In this document: one piece after another, positions 28,591 to 41,200 of the stretch
Layout: each line of letters begins with the position of its first letter
How positions within the stretch are numbered: position 1 is the stretch's first letter
From: CBDCUW01 sp963734865
GTDB taxonomy: Bacteria > Planctomycetota > Planctomycetia > Pirellulales > Pirellulaceae
Assembly (NCBI GenBank): GCA_963734865.1
Contig: CAVTIV010000022.1
Location: 62,001-126,000, forward strand
Length of the DNA stretch: 64,000 nucleotides
Direction of reading: 5' to 3'
Translations under genes and position numbers: made by a program
Notes under the pieces: generated by a model
Told to the model about the DNA's origin: nothing
The model's input: the letters and a program-made list of their open reading frames with translations, nothing else
Database searches by the model: none

Positions 28591-29027
28591 CAGCGACCAA
28601 CTCAAAGCCGCGTGCGTACCTCAAAAATGCTGAACGCACGTACCCTCGCGGTGGCGAGTTTCCCTTGTTTGGGCTCGATGAAATCTTCCTGCACTCCCGC
28701 TCGAGCGTGTGCACACATTCGTCGACGGGGCGGGATATAATCGCCCAGTGGCAAGTGATGTTGCGAGGGTAAATGGCAGATCATGGCAATTACGTGTGCG
28801 GCAGCACATCGTCATTCGCCAATGAGGGGTGTGATCGGTCGGCATTTTGTGAAGGAAGCGGGAAGGTTTTTCCGTGTTAACGGGTGTTCCCAAGCGCTGA
28901 GTCAATCGAGGAATTGATTGGTGATTGCTTGCCCTGGTCGTGCTGATGCTGCACGAGCGTAGGCGCGGCAACGAATCGGCGAAGACATGAATCCTGCGGA
29001 TGTCACTCCACATCTGGACCAGCACGC
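28591..29027. other. 437-bp divergent intergenic region upstream of the giant gene
   Basis: No gene recognised. On the + strand a perfect TATAAT lies at 28736-28741, but no matching -35 is visible 16-18 nt upstream, so promoter assignment is weak; it would give the giant gene a leader of about 280 nt. No strong Shine-Dalgarno sequence precedes ATG 29028. Confidence 0.35.
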
Positions 29028-29220
29028 ATGTTTGGAAAACGCTCGAAAGTCAAGCAGTCTCGTACTCGTAAATCCCGCCATCAGTATCAGGCGACTCGAC
29101 GCAAGCGACTGTTGCTCGAAACGCTCGAAAGCCGAAGGCTGCTGGCGGTCGTCAACTGGGACGGCGAGGGTGACGGTACGTCATTCCTTGATCCGCTGAA
29201 TTGGGATACCGACTCAGGTT
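29028..29220 (+). CDS. Giant protein segment 1: LEPR-XLL N-terminus
   Basis: Basic N-terminus followed by LLLETLESRRLLAVVNWDGE. The LESRRLLA form of LEPR-XLL is found just inside the N-terminus of giant planctomycete secreted proteins and probably acts in export or surface anchoring. Then comes the first 'WDGxGDGTSxxDPLNW' entry module. The frame changes at about 29215-29222, after DPLNWDTDS, with the continuation VPTAADDAIINVAA in the next frame. Confidence 0.75.
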
Positions 29221-32200
29221 CCCACCGCGGCCGACGACGCGATCATCAACGTCGCCGCATCGGATCCAACCATCAACGTTGCAGGCAACGCCAGTGTCAA
29301 CAGCTTGGTAACCGACGAAGCAATTACGTTCAGCGGAGGAGCTTTTACCGTAAGCACGACGGCCCAGGTGAACGCACAAGCAACGATCAGCGGCGCGACG
29401 ATCGTAGGAGCTGAATTCACCGGATCAGGTTCATTGCAAGTGACCAGCGCCGATGGGACTCTGGATGGTGTGACGCTGGGTGTGGATACGACGCTCAATA
29501 ACGGCGCAATCGTGACGGTCAGCGGCGGCTTGATGCTGGACAACAGCACGCTGCGTCTGAATCACAGCACCAACAGCGGCAACTTTGACCAGTATGTGCA
29601 GCTGAACTTTGCCGGCGGCGTGCAGACCCTCGGCGGGACCGGGACGGTCGAACTGGTCAACAACCGCAACGACGGCTACTCGGAGCACGTCCGCTTGCGT
29701 CCGACCGCCGGCGGTGACCTGACGATCGGTGCGGGGATCACGATCAAGAATCTTGCCAGTACTTACTTCTCGGTGATCGGGGATGCGGGGCTGCCGCTTT
29801 TGATCGAGGGGACGATCATTTCGCAGAGCACGCAGTCAAGCAACTACTCGCTGCAGGTGACCGGCTCGAGTGTGACCAACAGCGGGACGCTGCAAGTCGA
29901 TACGGCCGAACTGGATGTCAACGGCCTGAGCGGGAACCTCGGCAACGTGGTGATCAACGGCGGCGACCTCGATCTGGACGGGACGTACACGGTCAGCGAT
30001 CTGGTCACTGTTCCCGATGGGGGCAGTCTGACGCTGCGCGGTGACTGGAACAACGCCAGCACGATCGATCAGACGACCGGCAGCACGGTTTATCTGGGGA
30101 GCACGTTCACGGTCGCCGATCTGGGGACGTTCACCGGCGACGGCGGCTCGGCGGTGATCTTCGGGACGCTGGAAGACGACGGGGTGACCCCCGCCGACAC
30201 ACTGACCATCGATGCCGACCGAAGCTGGTACCTGTCCGGCGCGACGGTGCAGGGGATGTTGATCGACGGTGATCCCGGGCGCTGCTGCAAGTGACCTCCT
30301 CGGACGCATCGCTCGATGAGGTCACCCTCTCGACCAACACGTACCTGAATAACGGCGCAGATCGTGACGGTCAGCGGCGGCTTGACGCTGGACAACAGCA
30401 CGCTGCGTCTGAATCACAGCACCAACAGCGGCAACTTTGACCAGTATGTGCAGCTGAACTTTGCCGGCGGCGTGCAGACCCTCGGCGGGACCGGGACGGT
30501 CGAACTGGTCAACAACCGCAACGACGGCTACTCGGAGCACGTCCGCTTGCGTCCGACCGCCGGCGGTGACCTGACGATCGGTGCGGGGATCACGATCAAG
30601 AATCTTGCCAGTACTTACTTCTCGGTGATCGGGGATGCGGGGCTGCCGCTTTTGATCGAGGGAACGATCATTTCGCAGAGCACCCAGTCAAGCAACTACT
30701 CGCTGCAGGTGACCGGCTCGAGTGTGACCAACAGCGGGACGCTGCAAGTCGATACGGCCGAACTGGATGTCAACGGCCTGAGCGGGAACCTCGGCAACGT
30801 GGTGATCAACGGCGGCGACCTCGATCTGGACGGGACGTACACGGTCAGCGATCTGGTCACTGTTCCCGATGGGGGCAGTCTGACGCTGCGCGGTGACTGG
30901 AACAACGCCAGCACGATCGATCAGACGACCGGCAGCACGGTTTATCTGGGGAGCACGTTCACGGTCGCCGATCTGGGGACGTTCACCGGCGACGGCGGCT
31001 CGGCGGTGATCTTCGGGACGCTGGAAGACGACGGGGTCGGCTGCCGCCGACACACTGACCATCGATGCCGACCGAAGCTGGTACCTGTCCGGCGCGACGG
31101 TGCAGGGGATGTTGATCGACGGTGATCCCGGCGCACTGCTGCAAGTGACCTCCTCGGACGCATCGCTCGATGAGGTCACCCTCTCGACCAACACGTACCT
31201 GAATAACGGCGCAATCGTGACGGTCAGCGGCGGCTTGACGCTGGACAACAGCACGCTGCGTCTGAATCACAGCACCAACAGCGGCAACTTTGACCAGTAT
31301 GTGCAGCTGAACTTTGCCGGCGGCGTGCAGACCCTCGGCGGGACCGGGACGGTCGAACTGGTCAACAACCGCAACGACGGCTACTCGGAGCACGTCCGCT
31401 TGCGTCCGACCGCCGACGGTGAGCTGACGATCGGTGCGGGGATCACGATCAAGAATCTTGCCAGTACTTACTTCTCGGTGATCGGGGATGCGGGGCTGCC
31501 GCTTTTGATCGAGGGGACGATCATCTCGCAGAGCACGCAGTCAAGCAACTACTCGCTGCAGGTGACCGGTTCGAGTGTTACCAACAACGGCACGTTTGAA
31601 GCGATTTCTGGTCTCTTGGATGTTGTCCAGACACCTACCAACTTTTCTGCCGGCACCTTGACGGGAGGGACATGGCGGACCAGTGGCGGCGACATCCGTC
31701 TGCCGTCCGGCAACACGATTCAAACGCTTGACGCATTGGTATCGCTCGATGGTGCCGGCTCCGACTTGCGAGCTGGATCGGGGAATGCCTTATCGACTCT
31801 GGTGAACGTCGCTGCTGGTGGATCGCTCTCGCTGACGGAAGGAAATAGCCTGACGCTTGTTGGCAGTCTCGACGATTTCGGCGAGCTGACCGTCGGCAGC
31901 GGCAGCACACTGAGCGGTACTGCTGTGACGATCAAGGATGGAGGATCCTTGGACGGTGCCGGAATCATCAATGGGTCGCTCACGGCCGAAGCGAACGCAT
32001 CGATCGCACCAGGCCAGAGCCCAGGAGTATTGAGCAGCGGTGATCTCGACTTGCAGAGCGGCTCGATACTCAGTCTGGAAATCGGTGGGCCGGTCGCTGG
32101 CGATGAGTATGACCAGGTCAGTGTCGCGGGGAGCGTGATGCTGGCGGGAATGCTGGACGTCACTCTCACCGATGTGTTTACGATTGCCCAGGGTCAGACG

Positions 32201-35200
32201 TTTACGATCATCGACAATGATGGTACCGAGAGTGTCAACGGTTCCTTTGATGGGCTGCCCGGTGGTTCGATCATCAACGTTGGCGGCGTCGATTTTTCGA
32301 TCGGCTACGGGCTGGGTGACGGAAATGACGTGGTGCTGACGGCCGAGTCGTCGGTGGACGTGTTCACCGGAGCCGGCGGAAACTATCGCTGGCTCGACCC
32401 GGCCAATTGGAGCGGCGGCAATCTGCCCACATCCGTTGATAGCGCGTTCATCGACGACTTACCTGGCTCGCCGACCATTGAAATCGACGGAACTGTGATC
32501 GTTCGAATCGTGAATTCAGCGGAAAGAATCTCCGTAACATCCGGAAGCCTTTCGGTCCTTGATGACTCGGTGTTTTCCGGCTTGGACATCGACGGTGGAA
32601 TCGTGAACCTTGGTCGAAGCAATGCGAACTCCGCCGGTACGGTGTTGAACTCCGGGGCGCTGGAGATTGGCAACGATCAGGCGCTGGGCAATGGCAGTTT
32701 GACTATCAACGGGGGCACGATATCGGCCGATGGCGCCGCTTATGCGCTGCCCAACGAAATAGTGATCGGGGGAGACGTCAGCATTGTTGGGACCGAAGAT
32801 CTGACCTTCAGCGGGCCTGCGAGCCTGGTTGCCCCCAACGCGGTCGTCGATGTGCCAGCCGGGGTTACAACGAGTTTTGATAACGACGTCGATGATGGAG
32901 GCGATGGCTACACGCTGTCCAAGTCGGGTGACGGATCGCTCGTCCTCAGCGGAGACAATACGTTTATCGGCGGTCTGCTGGCTGACCAAGGCACGTTGCA
33001 GATCGACGGCACCATCGCGGCACCAACGACAATCTCCAATGGTGCCATCCTGCGCGGTGCCGGTGAATTTTCAAACTCGCTGACAATCGCATCCGGGGGC
33101 ACCGTCGCTCCCGGACACAGTCCCGAAATCCTTCACACCGGGGACTTTGATCTGCAGGCCGGTTCCATACTGCAGATCGAGATCGGTGGAACCACTGCCG
33201 GCAGTGAATATGACCAGGTGGATGTTTCGGGAACGGTGACCTTAGGTGGGACGCTCACTGCTGGATTGATCAATGGCTTTGTGCCATCGGCAACACAATC
33301 GATGACGATCATCAACAACGATGGCAATGATGCGGTCGTCGGCACGTTTGCCGGCCTGCCCGAAGGGGCAACGGTGGTCGATCAGCTCGGTTGACTTCGA
33401 GATCAGCTATGACGGTGGTGACGGCAATGATGTTGTGCTTACTGGCTCCTCCGCTGATCGTCACATGGGACGGCGGCGGTGACGGCACGAGTTGGAGCGA
33501 TCCGCTACAACTGGGACACCGAGACCGTACCGACGAACATCAACGAGCCATCATCGACCTGGTGGGATCCAATCCGACAGTCAATGTCGACGGACGATGT
33601 TGTCGGTCTATGCGATGGTGACGGCCGAAGACATCGCTTCAGCAGCGGTAGCATTTTCAAGTCGATTGCAAAAGCCGAAATCAACTCCACAGCAACGATC
33701 AAGGAGCCACGATTAAAGATGTGAAGTTTGTTGGCAATGGCACACTGCAAGTATCCAGTGCCGACGGAACGCTGGACGGAGTGACGTTGGGTGTGGACAC
33801 GACGCTGCTGCGAAGGCGCAAGTCACGGTGCTACAACGACTTGGTCCTGGACGATGTCACGTCCACTTGGAGCGGGACCATCGCGAGCGCAGAGCACACA
33901 ATTGGCGTTGCCTTGAACTTTTCCGGCGGCGAACAAAAGCTGGACGGCACGGGCGTGGTGGAGTTGGTCAGTACCTCAGCAACAGCAACTGAGACCACGG
34001 CCGAGTCCGGGTGCGTCCCACCGACGGAGGTTATTTGACGATCGGTGTGAACGTCGTCGTGCGCAATGCCACCAACTCAAATTACTCACACTAGGTGACG
34101 CGAGCCTGCCGCTGACAATCGAAGGAACGGTGCTCTCGCAGAGTTCCGCATCGCGTACAACACGTTCGTTGTCACCGGCTCGACGGTCACAACAACGGCA
34201 CGATCAACGTTGCCGTCAGGGACGCTGAGTACGAAGAATCTGCAAAACAACGACACCATCAACGTCGCGGGGGGCGGATTGAGTCTATACGGCAATTGGC
34301 TCAACAGCGGCACGATCGACCAGACCGGAGGTGCGATCAATCTGTACGACACGTTTGTGGTCTCCGATCTGGGCACGTTTACTGGCAGCGGCGGGACTGT
34401 CAACATCGCGCGGAACGCTCGACGATCCCGGCGCCACGTTGACCGTCACGTCGGAACGAACGTGGCAGCTCAACGGTGGCACGATCCGCGGTGGCACTGG
34501 TGCCGGTCGCTTCAGATTGTCGATGACAACGACGGCGATGCGGCCGGGACATTTGCCATCACCAGCAATGATGGAACGCTCGACGGAGTGACGTTGGGTG
34601 TGGACACGACGCTGCTGCGTGGCGCCAAGTGACGGTGCTACAACGACCTGGTCCTGGACAATGTGACGTCACACTTGGAGCGGACCATCGCGAGCGCAGG
34701 CACACAATTTGGTCGGCTTAAACTTTTCCGGCGGAGAACAGAAGCTTGACGGCACCGGCGTGGTGGAGTTGGTCAGTAACACTCAGCAACAATCAACCAA
34801 GATCACTAGTGCGAGTGCGGCCCAGCGACGGCGGTCATTTGACGATCGCTTCCGGTGTGACGGTACGCAAGCCACGGAGCCCAAATCACGTCACGGTGGG
34901 TGATCCGACCTTGCCGCTGACGATCGAAGGAACGGTCTCGGCGGAAAGTTCCGCATCCATACCAACACGTTCGATTGTCACCGGCTCCGGTCAATGAAGG
35001 CATGATCAACGTGCTCGCCGGAACGCTGAGACCGAAGAATCTGCAAAACAACGACACCATCAACGTCGCCGGGGGCGGATTGAATCTATACGGCAACTGG
35101 CTCAATAGCGGCACGATCGACCAGACCGGAGGTGCGATCAATCTGTACGATACGTTTGTGGTCTCGGATCTGGGCACGTTCACTGGCAGCGGCGGGACTG

Positions 35201-38200
35201 TCAACATCGCGCGGAACGCTGGATGATCCCGGCGCGACGTTGACCGTCACGTCGGAGAGAAACTGGCAGCTCAATGGTGGCACGATCCGCGGTGGTACTG
35301 GTGCCGGCCGCTTCAGATCGTCGATGACAACGACGGCGATGCGGCCGGTACATTCGCGGTCACCAGCAATGACGGAACGCTGGACGGCGTGACGTTGGGC
35401 GTGGACACGACGCTGCTCGAGGCGCGCAAGTGACGGTGCTACAACGACCTGGTCCTGGACAATGTGAAGTCACACTTGGAGACGGGCCATCGCAGAAGTC
35501 AGGCACGCATTACTGGGTCGGCATTGAACTTTTCCGGCGGCGAACAAAAGCTCGGCGGCACCGGGCGTCGTCGAGTTGGTCAGTACTACCACAGCAATAA
35601 TGCAGACCACGACCGGAGTCCGGGTGAGTCCCACCGACGGCGGTCGTTTGACGATCGGTTCGGGCGTCGACGTGCGCAATGCCACCGACTCGAATTACGT
35701 CACGCTAGGTGATGCGAGCCTTGCCGCTGACGATCGAGGGTACGGTGCTCTCGCAAAGTCCGCATCGGCATACAACACGTTCGTTGTCACCGGCTCGACG
35801 ATCACCAACAACGGCACGATCAATGTTGCGTCGGGGACGCTGAGTACGACGAACCTGCAAAACAACCACGACATCAACGTCAGCGGCGGGTCATTGAGCC
35901 TCTCGGGGGATTGGCTCAACAGTGGCACGATCGACCAGACCGGCGGCACGATCGGTCTGTACGACACATTTGTGGTGTCGGATCTGGGAACGTTTACCGG
36001 CACAGGTGGGACTGTCAGCATCGGTGGAACGCTGGATGATCCCGGCGCCACGTTAACCGTCACGTCGGAACGGACGTGGCAATTGAGTGGCGGCACAATT
36101 CGCGGGGGTACTGGCGCCAACCGCCTTCAGATTGTCGACGACAACGACGGCGATGCTGGCGGGAACGTTCGGGTAACCAGCAATGATGGAACACTGGACG
36201 GCGTGACACTGGGTGTCGACACGACGCTGCTAAACGGCGCTCAGGTGACCGTGCAAAACGACCTGGTGCTGGACAACGTGACGTTGCGGTTGGAACGTGT
36301 CTACGTTGATTCAGGCACGGCGTACGATGTGGGCCTGAATTTCTCTGGCGGGACTCAAACGCTCGGTGGGACCGGCGTCGTGGAGCTGTTCAGCGACTAC
36401 TATGCCAATAACGCGACCGACTTCGAGGAACGCTATGTGCGAGTCCGCCCGACCGATGGCGGTAGTCTGACAATCGGTTCGGGCATCACGGTGCGTAACA
36501 CGACCGATTCCCGGTTCATCACCGTGGGGGATCCATCGCTTCCGCTGGTGATCAACGGTACGCTAATCGCGCAAAGCACGCAGAGCAGCCGCAACAATTT
36601 GAATCTGACTGGGTCGACGATTACCAACAACGGCACCATGAATGTCGTGTCGGGGACGCTGGATACAATCAATCTGCAAAACAGCCATGACATCAACGTC
36701 AGCGGCGGGTCCTTGAGCCTCTCGGGGGACTGGCTCAACAGTGGCACGATCGACCAGACCGGCGGCGCGATCGGTCTGTACGACACATTTCAGGTGTCGG
36801 ATTTGGGTACGTTTACCGGCACCGGCGGGATTGTCAGCATCGGTGGTACGCTGGATGATCCCGGCGCGACGTTAACGGTCACGTCGGAACGGACGTGGCA
36901 ATTGAGTGGCGGCACAATTCGCGGTGGTGCTGGTGCCAACCGCCTGCAGATTGTTGACGACAACGACGGTGACGCTGGCGGGAACGTTTCGGGTAACCAG
37001 CAGTGACGGGACACTGGACGGAGTGACACTGGGTGTCAATACGACGTTGTTAAACGGTGCTCAGGTGACCGTCCAAAACGACCTGGTGCTGGATGACGTG
37101 ACGTTGCGTTGGAACGTGTCTACGTTAATTCAAGCACGGCGTACGATGTGGGCCTGAATTTCTCTGGAGGGACTCAAACGCTCGGTGGAACCGGCGTCGT
37201 GGAACTGTTCAGTGACTACTATGCAAATAACGCAACCGACTTCGAGGACCGTTATGTGCGAGTCCGGCCGACCGATGGCGGTAGTCTGACGATCGGTTCG
37301 GGCATCACGGTGCGCAACACCACGGATTCCCGGTTCACCACCGTGGGGGATCCAACTCTTCCGCTGGTGATCGACGGTACGGTGATCTCGCAAAGCACGC
37401 AGAGCAGTCGTAACAATTTGAACTTGACTGGGTCGACAATTACCAACAACGGCACCATGAATGTCGTGTCGGGAACGCTGGATACAATCAATCTGCAAAA
37501 CAACCATGACATCAACGTCAGCGGCGGGTCATTGAGCCTCTCGGGGAATTGGCTCAACAGTGGCACGATCGACCAGACCGGCGGCGGGATCGGTCTGTAC
37601 GACACATTTCAGGTGTCGGATTTGGGGACGTTTACCGGCACCGATGGGACTGTCAGCATCGGTGGTACGTTGGATGATCCCGGCGCCACGTTAACCGTCA
37701 CGTCGGAACGGACGTGGCAATTGAGTGGCGGCACAATTCGCGGCGGTACTGGCCCAACCGCCTTCAGATTGTTGACGACAATGACGGTGACGCTGCGGGA
37801 ACTTTGCGGGTAACCAGCAGTGATGGGACACTGGACGGCGTGACACTGGGTGTCAATACGACGTTGCTAAACGGTGCTCAGGTGACCGTCCAAAACGATC
37901 TGGTGCTGGATGACGTGACGTTGCGTCTGGAACGTGTCTACGCTAATTCAGGCACGGCGTACGATGTTGGCCTGAATTTTTCTGGAGGGACTCAAGCGCT
38001 CGGTGGAACCGGCGTCGTGGAACTGTTCAGTGACTACTATGCAAATAACGCAACCGACTTCGAGGAGCGCTATGTGCGGGTCCGGCCGACCGATGGCGGT
38101 AGTCTGACGATCGGTTCGGGCATCACCGGTGCGGAACACCACAGATTCCCGGTTCACGACCTTGGGTGATCCGAGTCTTCCGCTGGTGATCGAGGGAACG

Positions 38201-41200
38201 GTGATCTCGCAAAGCACTCAGAGCAGCCGCAATACGGTACAGGTAACCGGCTCGACGGTCACCAATGACGGAAGTTTCCAAGCGACTTCAGGGCTTCTCG
38301 ACGTCGCGACGGCGCCAACCAACTATGCTGCAGGCACTCTCAGCGGCGGGGCGTGGATCGCTTCAGGAAGTGGCGTGATTCGAATCCCGGCTGGAAATTC
38401 AATCACGACAATTGACGCGACGGTCGTTCTTGACGGTCCGGCCGCCGACCTGGAATGGGGGCTGGGGTCGACGCGATTGGTGGGATGACTGACATCACAA
38501 GTGCCGGAAGCTTGACGCTGGCGGGTGGTCACGACTTCACCACCGTTGGCGCCTTTACCAACGACGGCGCGTTGACGGTCGGCGGTGGGACATCGTTTAT
38601 CGTACCGGCCGGTGACAGCTTTGTCAGCAGTGGTGTGACGATCGTCAATGGCAGTTTGACCAGCGATACGATCACCGTCGTAAGTGGCCGGCTTGGTGGT
38701 AGCGGCACGATCACGGGACCGATCACGGCTCAGACAAGCGCGACCGTCGCTCCGGGCAACAGTCCCGGAATTCTAAGCACGACGGGCGACTTTGAATTGC
38801 AAGCCGGATCGACTCTTCAAATTGAGATTGGCGGTCCGGACGTAGGAAGCGATTACGATCAGGTCAATGTGACTGGAGGCGTGAACACTTGCCGGCAACC
38901 TTAGCGTCGTTCTGACCGACATTTTCCCGATCGTCGCGGGCCAAGAATTTGTCATCATCAACAATGATGCCGCCGATAGCGTGACGGGTAGTTTTGCCGG
39001 ATTGATCGGTGGATAGAGCATCAATGTCGATGGCGTTGAATTCTCGATCGGTTACGGCGGGGATTTGACAATAACGATGTCGTACTGACGGCAGTTGCCT
39101 CGGTTGACGTCTGGGACGGCGGCGCCGGGACTTTCAATTGGCTCGACGCACAGAACTGGGCCAGCGACAATGTTCCCACCTCGGTGGACCGGGCGATTAT
39201 CGGTGACCTGAGCGGAACACCCACGATCGTGGTCGACGGTACGGCGATCGTCAAGGGTGTCGATTCGGCCGAACTGATTCAGGTGACCGCCGGCAGCTTC
39301 ACGGTGCTGGACAATTCGGAGTTTACAGGACTCGATGTTGCCGGTGGCACGTTGAGCCTGGGCCGCAGTAACGTCAACGCGGCAGGCACAACGTTGCGTG
39401 CCGGCGGCACACTGGAACTAGCCAACGATTCCGCACTTGGTACGGGCGGGCTGACCATTAATGGCGGCACAGTCACAGCGGTCGGCAGTGCGATCACTAG
39501 CGAACGCCGTATCGCTCGCCGGTGATTTGGCCGTGGTCTCGGCGGAACACTTGACGCTTAGCGGACCGGTGACACTGACTGGCGCAACGATCGACGTTTC
39601 CGTCGATGCGAACGCCATAGCATCGATCATCAGTGTCATCGATGACGGAGGAAACGGTTACTCGTTCTCGAAGTCGGGTGAAGGCACGTTGACTCTCGGC
39701 GGAGCCAATACGTTTACAGGCGATCTGAATGCCAACGCTGGAACGCTGCTAATCGATGGTTCCGCAACGGCAGCGGCAACCACCGTTGCCAGCGGTGCGA
39801 CGCTGGGTGGTAGCGGAACGTTGAACGGACCGGTTTCGGCACAAGCCGGCGGGATCGGTGCCGAGGGTAACAGCCCCGGTATTCTCAACACAGGTGATTT
39901 TGATCTTCAAGTGGGTTCGACACTGAACATCGAAATCGGCGGAACAACCGCTGGCACCGAGCACGATCAAGTTCACGTGACCGGCACCGTGACCTTGGCT
40001 GGAACGCTCGATGCAGGTGTGATTAATGGGTTCACGCCATCGGCGACGCAATCGTTCACGATCATTGACAATGATGGTAACGATCCGGTGGTCGGTACGT
40101 TCGACGGTTTTGCGGAAGGTTCAATTTATACGATTGACTCGGTCGACTATATTCTCAGCTATCGCGGCCTTGATGGCGGCGACAACGATGTCGTTCTGCT
40201 GGCGCTTCCCACGATCGTCACCTGGGATGGCGGTGGCGATGGCACGAGTTGGGATCATCCTCTGAACTGGAACATCGACGTGGTGCCAGGTCCGACCGAC
40301 AAGGCGATCATGGATATCCCCGCTGATGTGACGGTGGTTCACAGCACGGGAGTGACGACTGTATTCAGCATCGTATCTGCGGAAGTGCTGACGGTGTCGG
40401 GCGGTACGTTGGATGTGACCTCGACGGTACAGGTCAGCAATGCATTCAACCTTGCCGGTGGCATTCTGAAAAATGCGAGAGTCGTTCCTGGTTTAGGCAA
40501 TGAAGGACTCACCGTTACCAGTGCTGACGGGACATTGGATGGCGTGACGTTGGCCGCGGATACCGAGCTTGAAGAAGGTGCCCAGGTCACGGTACTAAAA
40601 GATTTGATACTCGATGGCGCCACGGTGACACTGGAGCGGTCGACCAGCAGCGCCAGCACTCGTTCGATACGGGCTTGAACTTTTCCGACGGTCTTCAGCC
40701 GGACCAGACGCTGGGCGGCACTGGCGAGGTGGTGCTGCGTCTGACGGGAACCAACAGTATCGCCCAGCGATTCGTGCGTGTACGCTCCACCGTGGGCAGC
40801 CTAACGATCGGTGAGAATGTCACAGTCCGCAGCGCAGATGATTCACAATATGTCACGCTAGGTGGCGTGCAACCGCTGATCATCGAGGGAACAGTATCGT
40901 CCCAGTCGACCGCGTCGTCATTGAACACGTTGCTGGTGACCGGTTCCACGGTGACCAACGAAGGTACGCTGCAGAGTCTGGCAGGCGAACTGCATGTGAA
41001 CAACCTGACGTTGAATTTGGGCCAGACGTTGATCGACGGTGGCGATTTAGTAGTCGACGGTACGTACAGCGTTGACCAGCCAGTCTCCATCAACGGCGGC
41101 CTGGACCTGGACGGCAGTTACACGATCGATCAACCGGTTTCGCTGCTCAGCGGAAGTCTGACGTTCAGTGGTGATTGGGACAACGAGAGTACGATTGACC

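Noticed and set aside
28736..28741. TATAAT as a sigma-70 -10 box for the giant gene
   Set aside because: No matching -35 box at 16-18 nt spacing, so I do not list a promoter.
29434..31590. Regularly spaced repeats that could be taken for a CRISPR array
   Set aside because: Units are 852 bp, coding and in one frame apart from indels; there are no short spacers.
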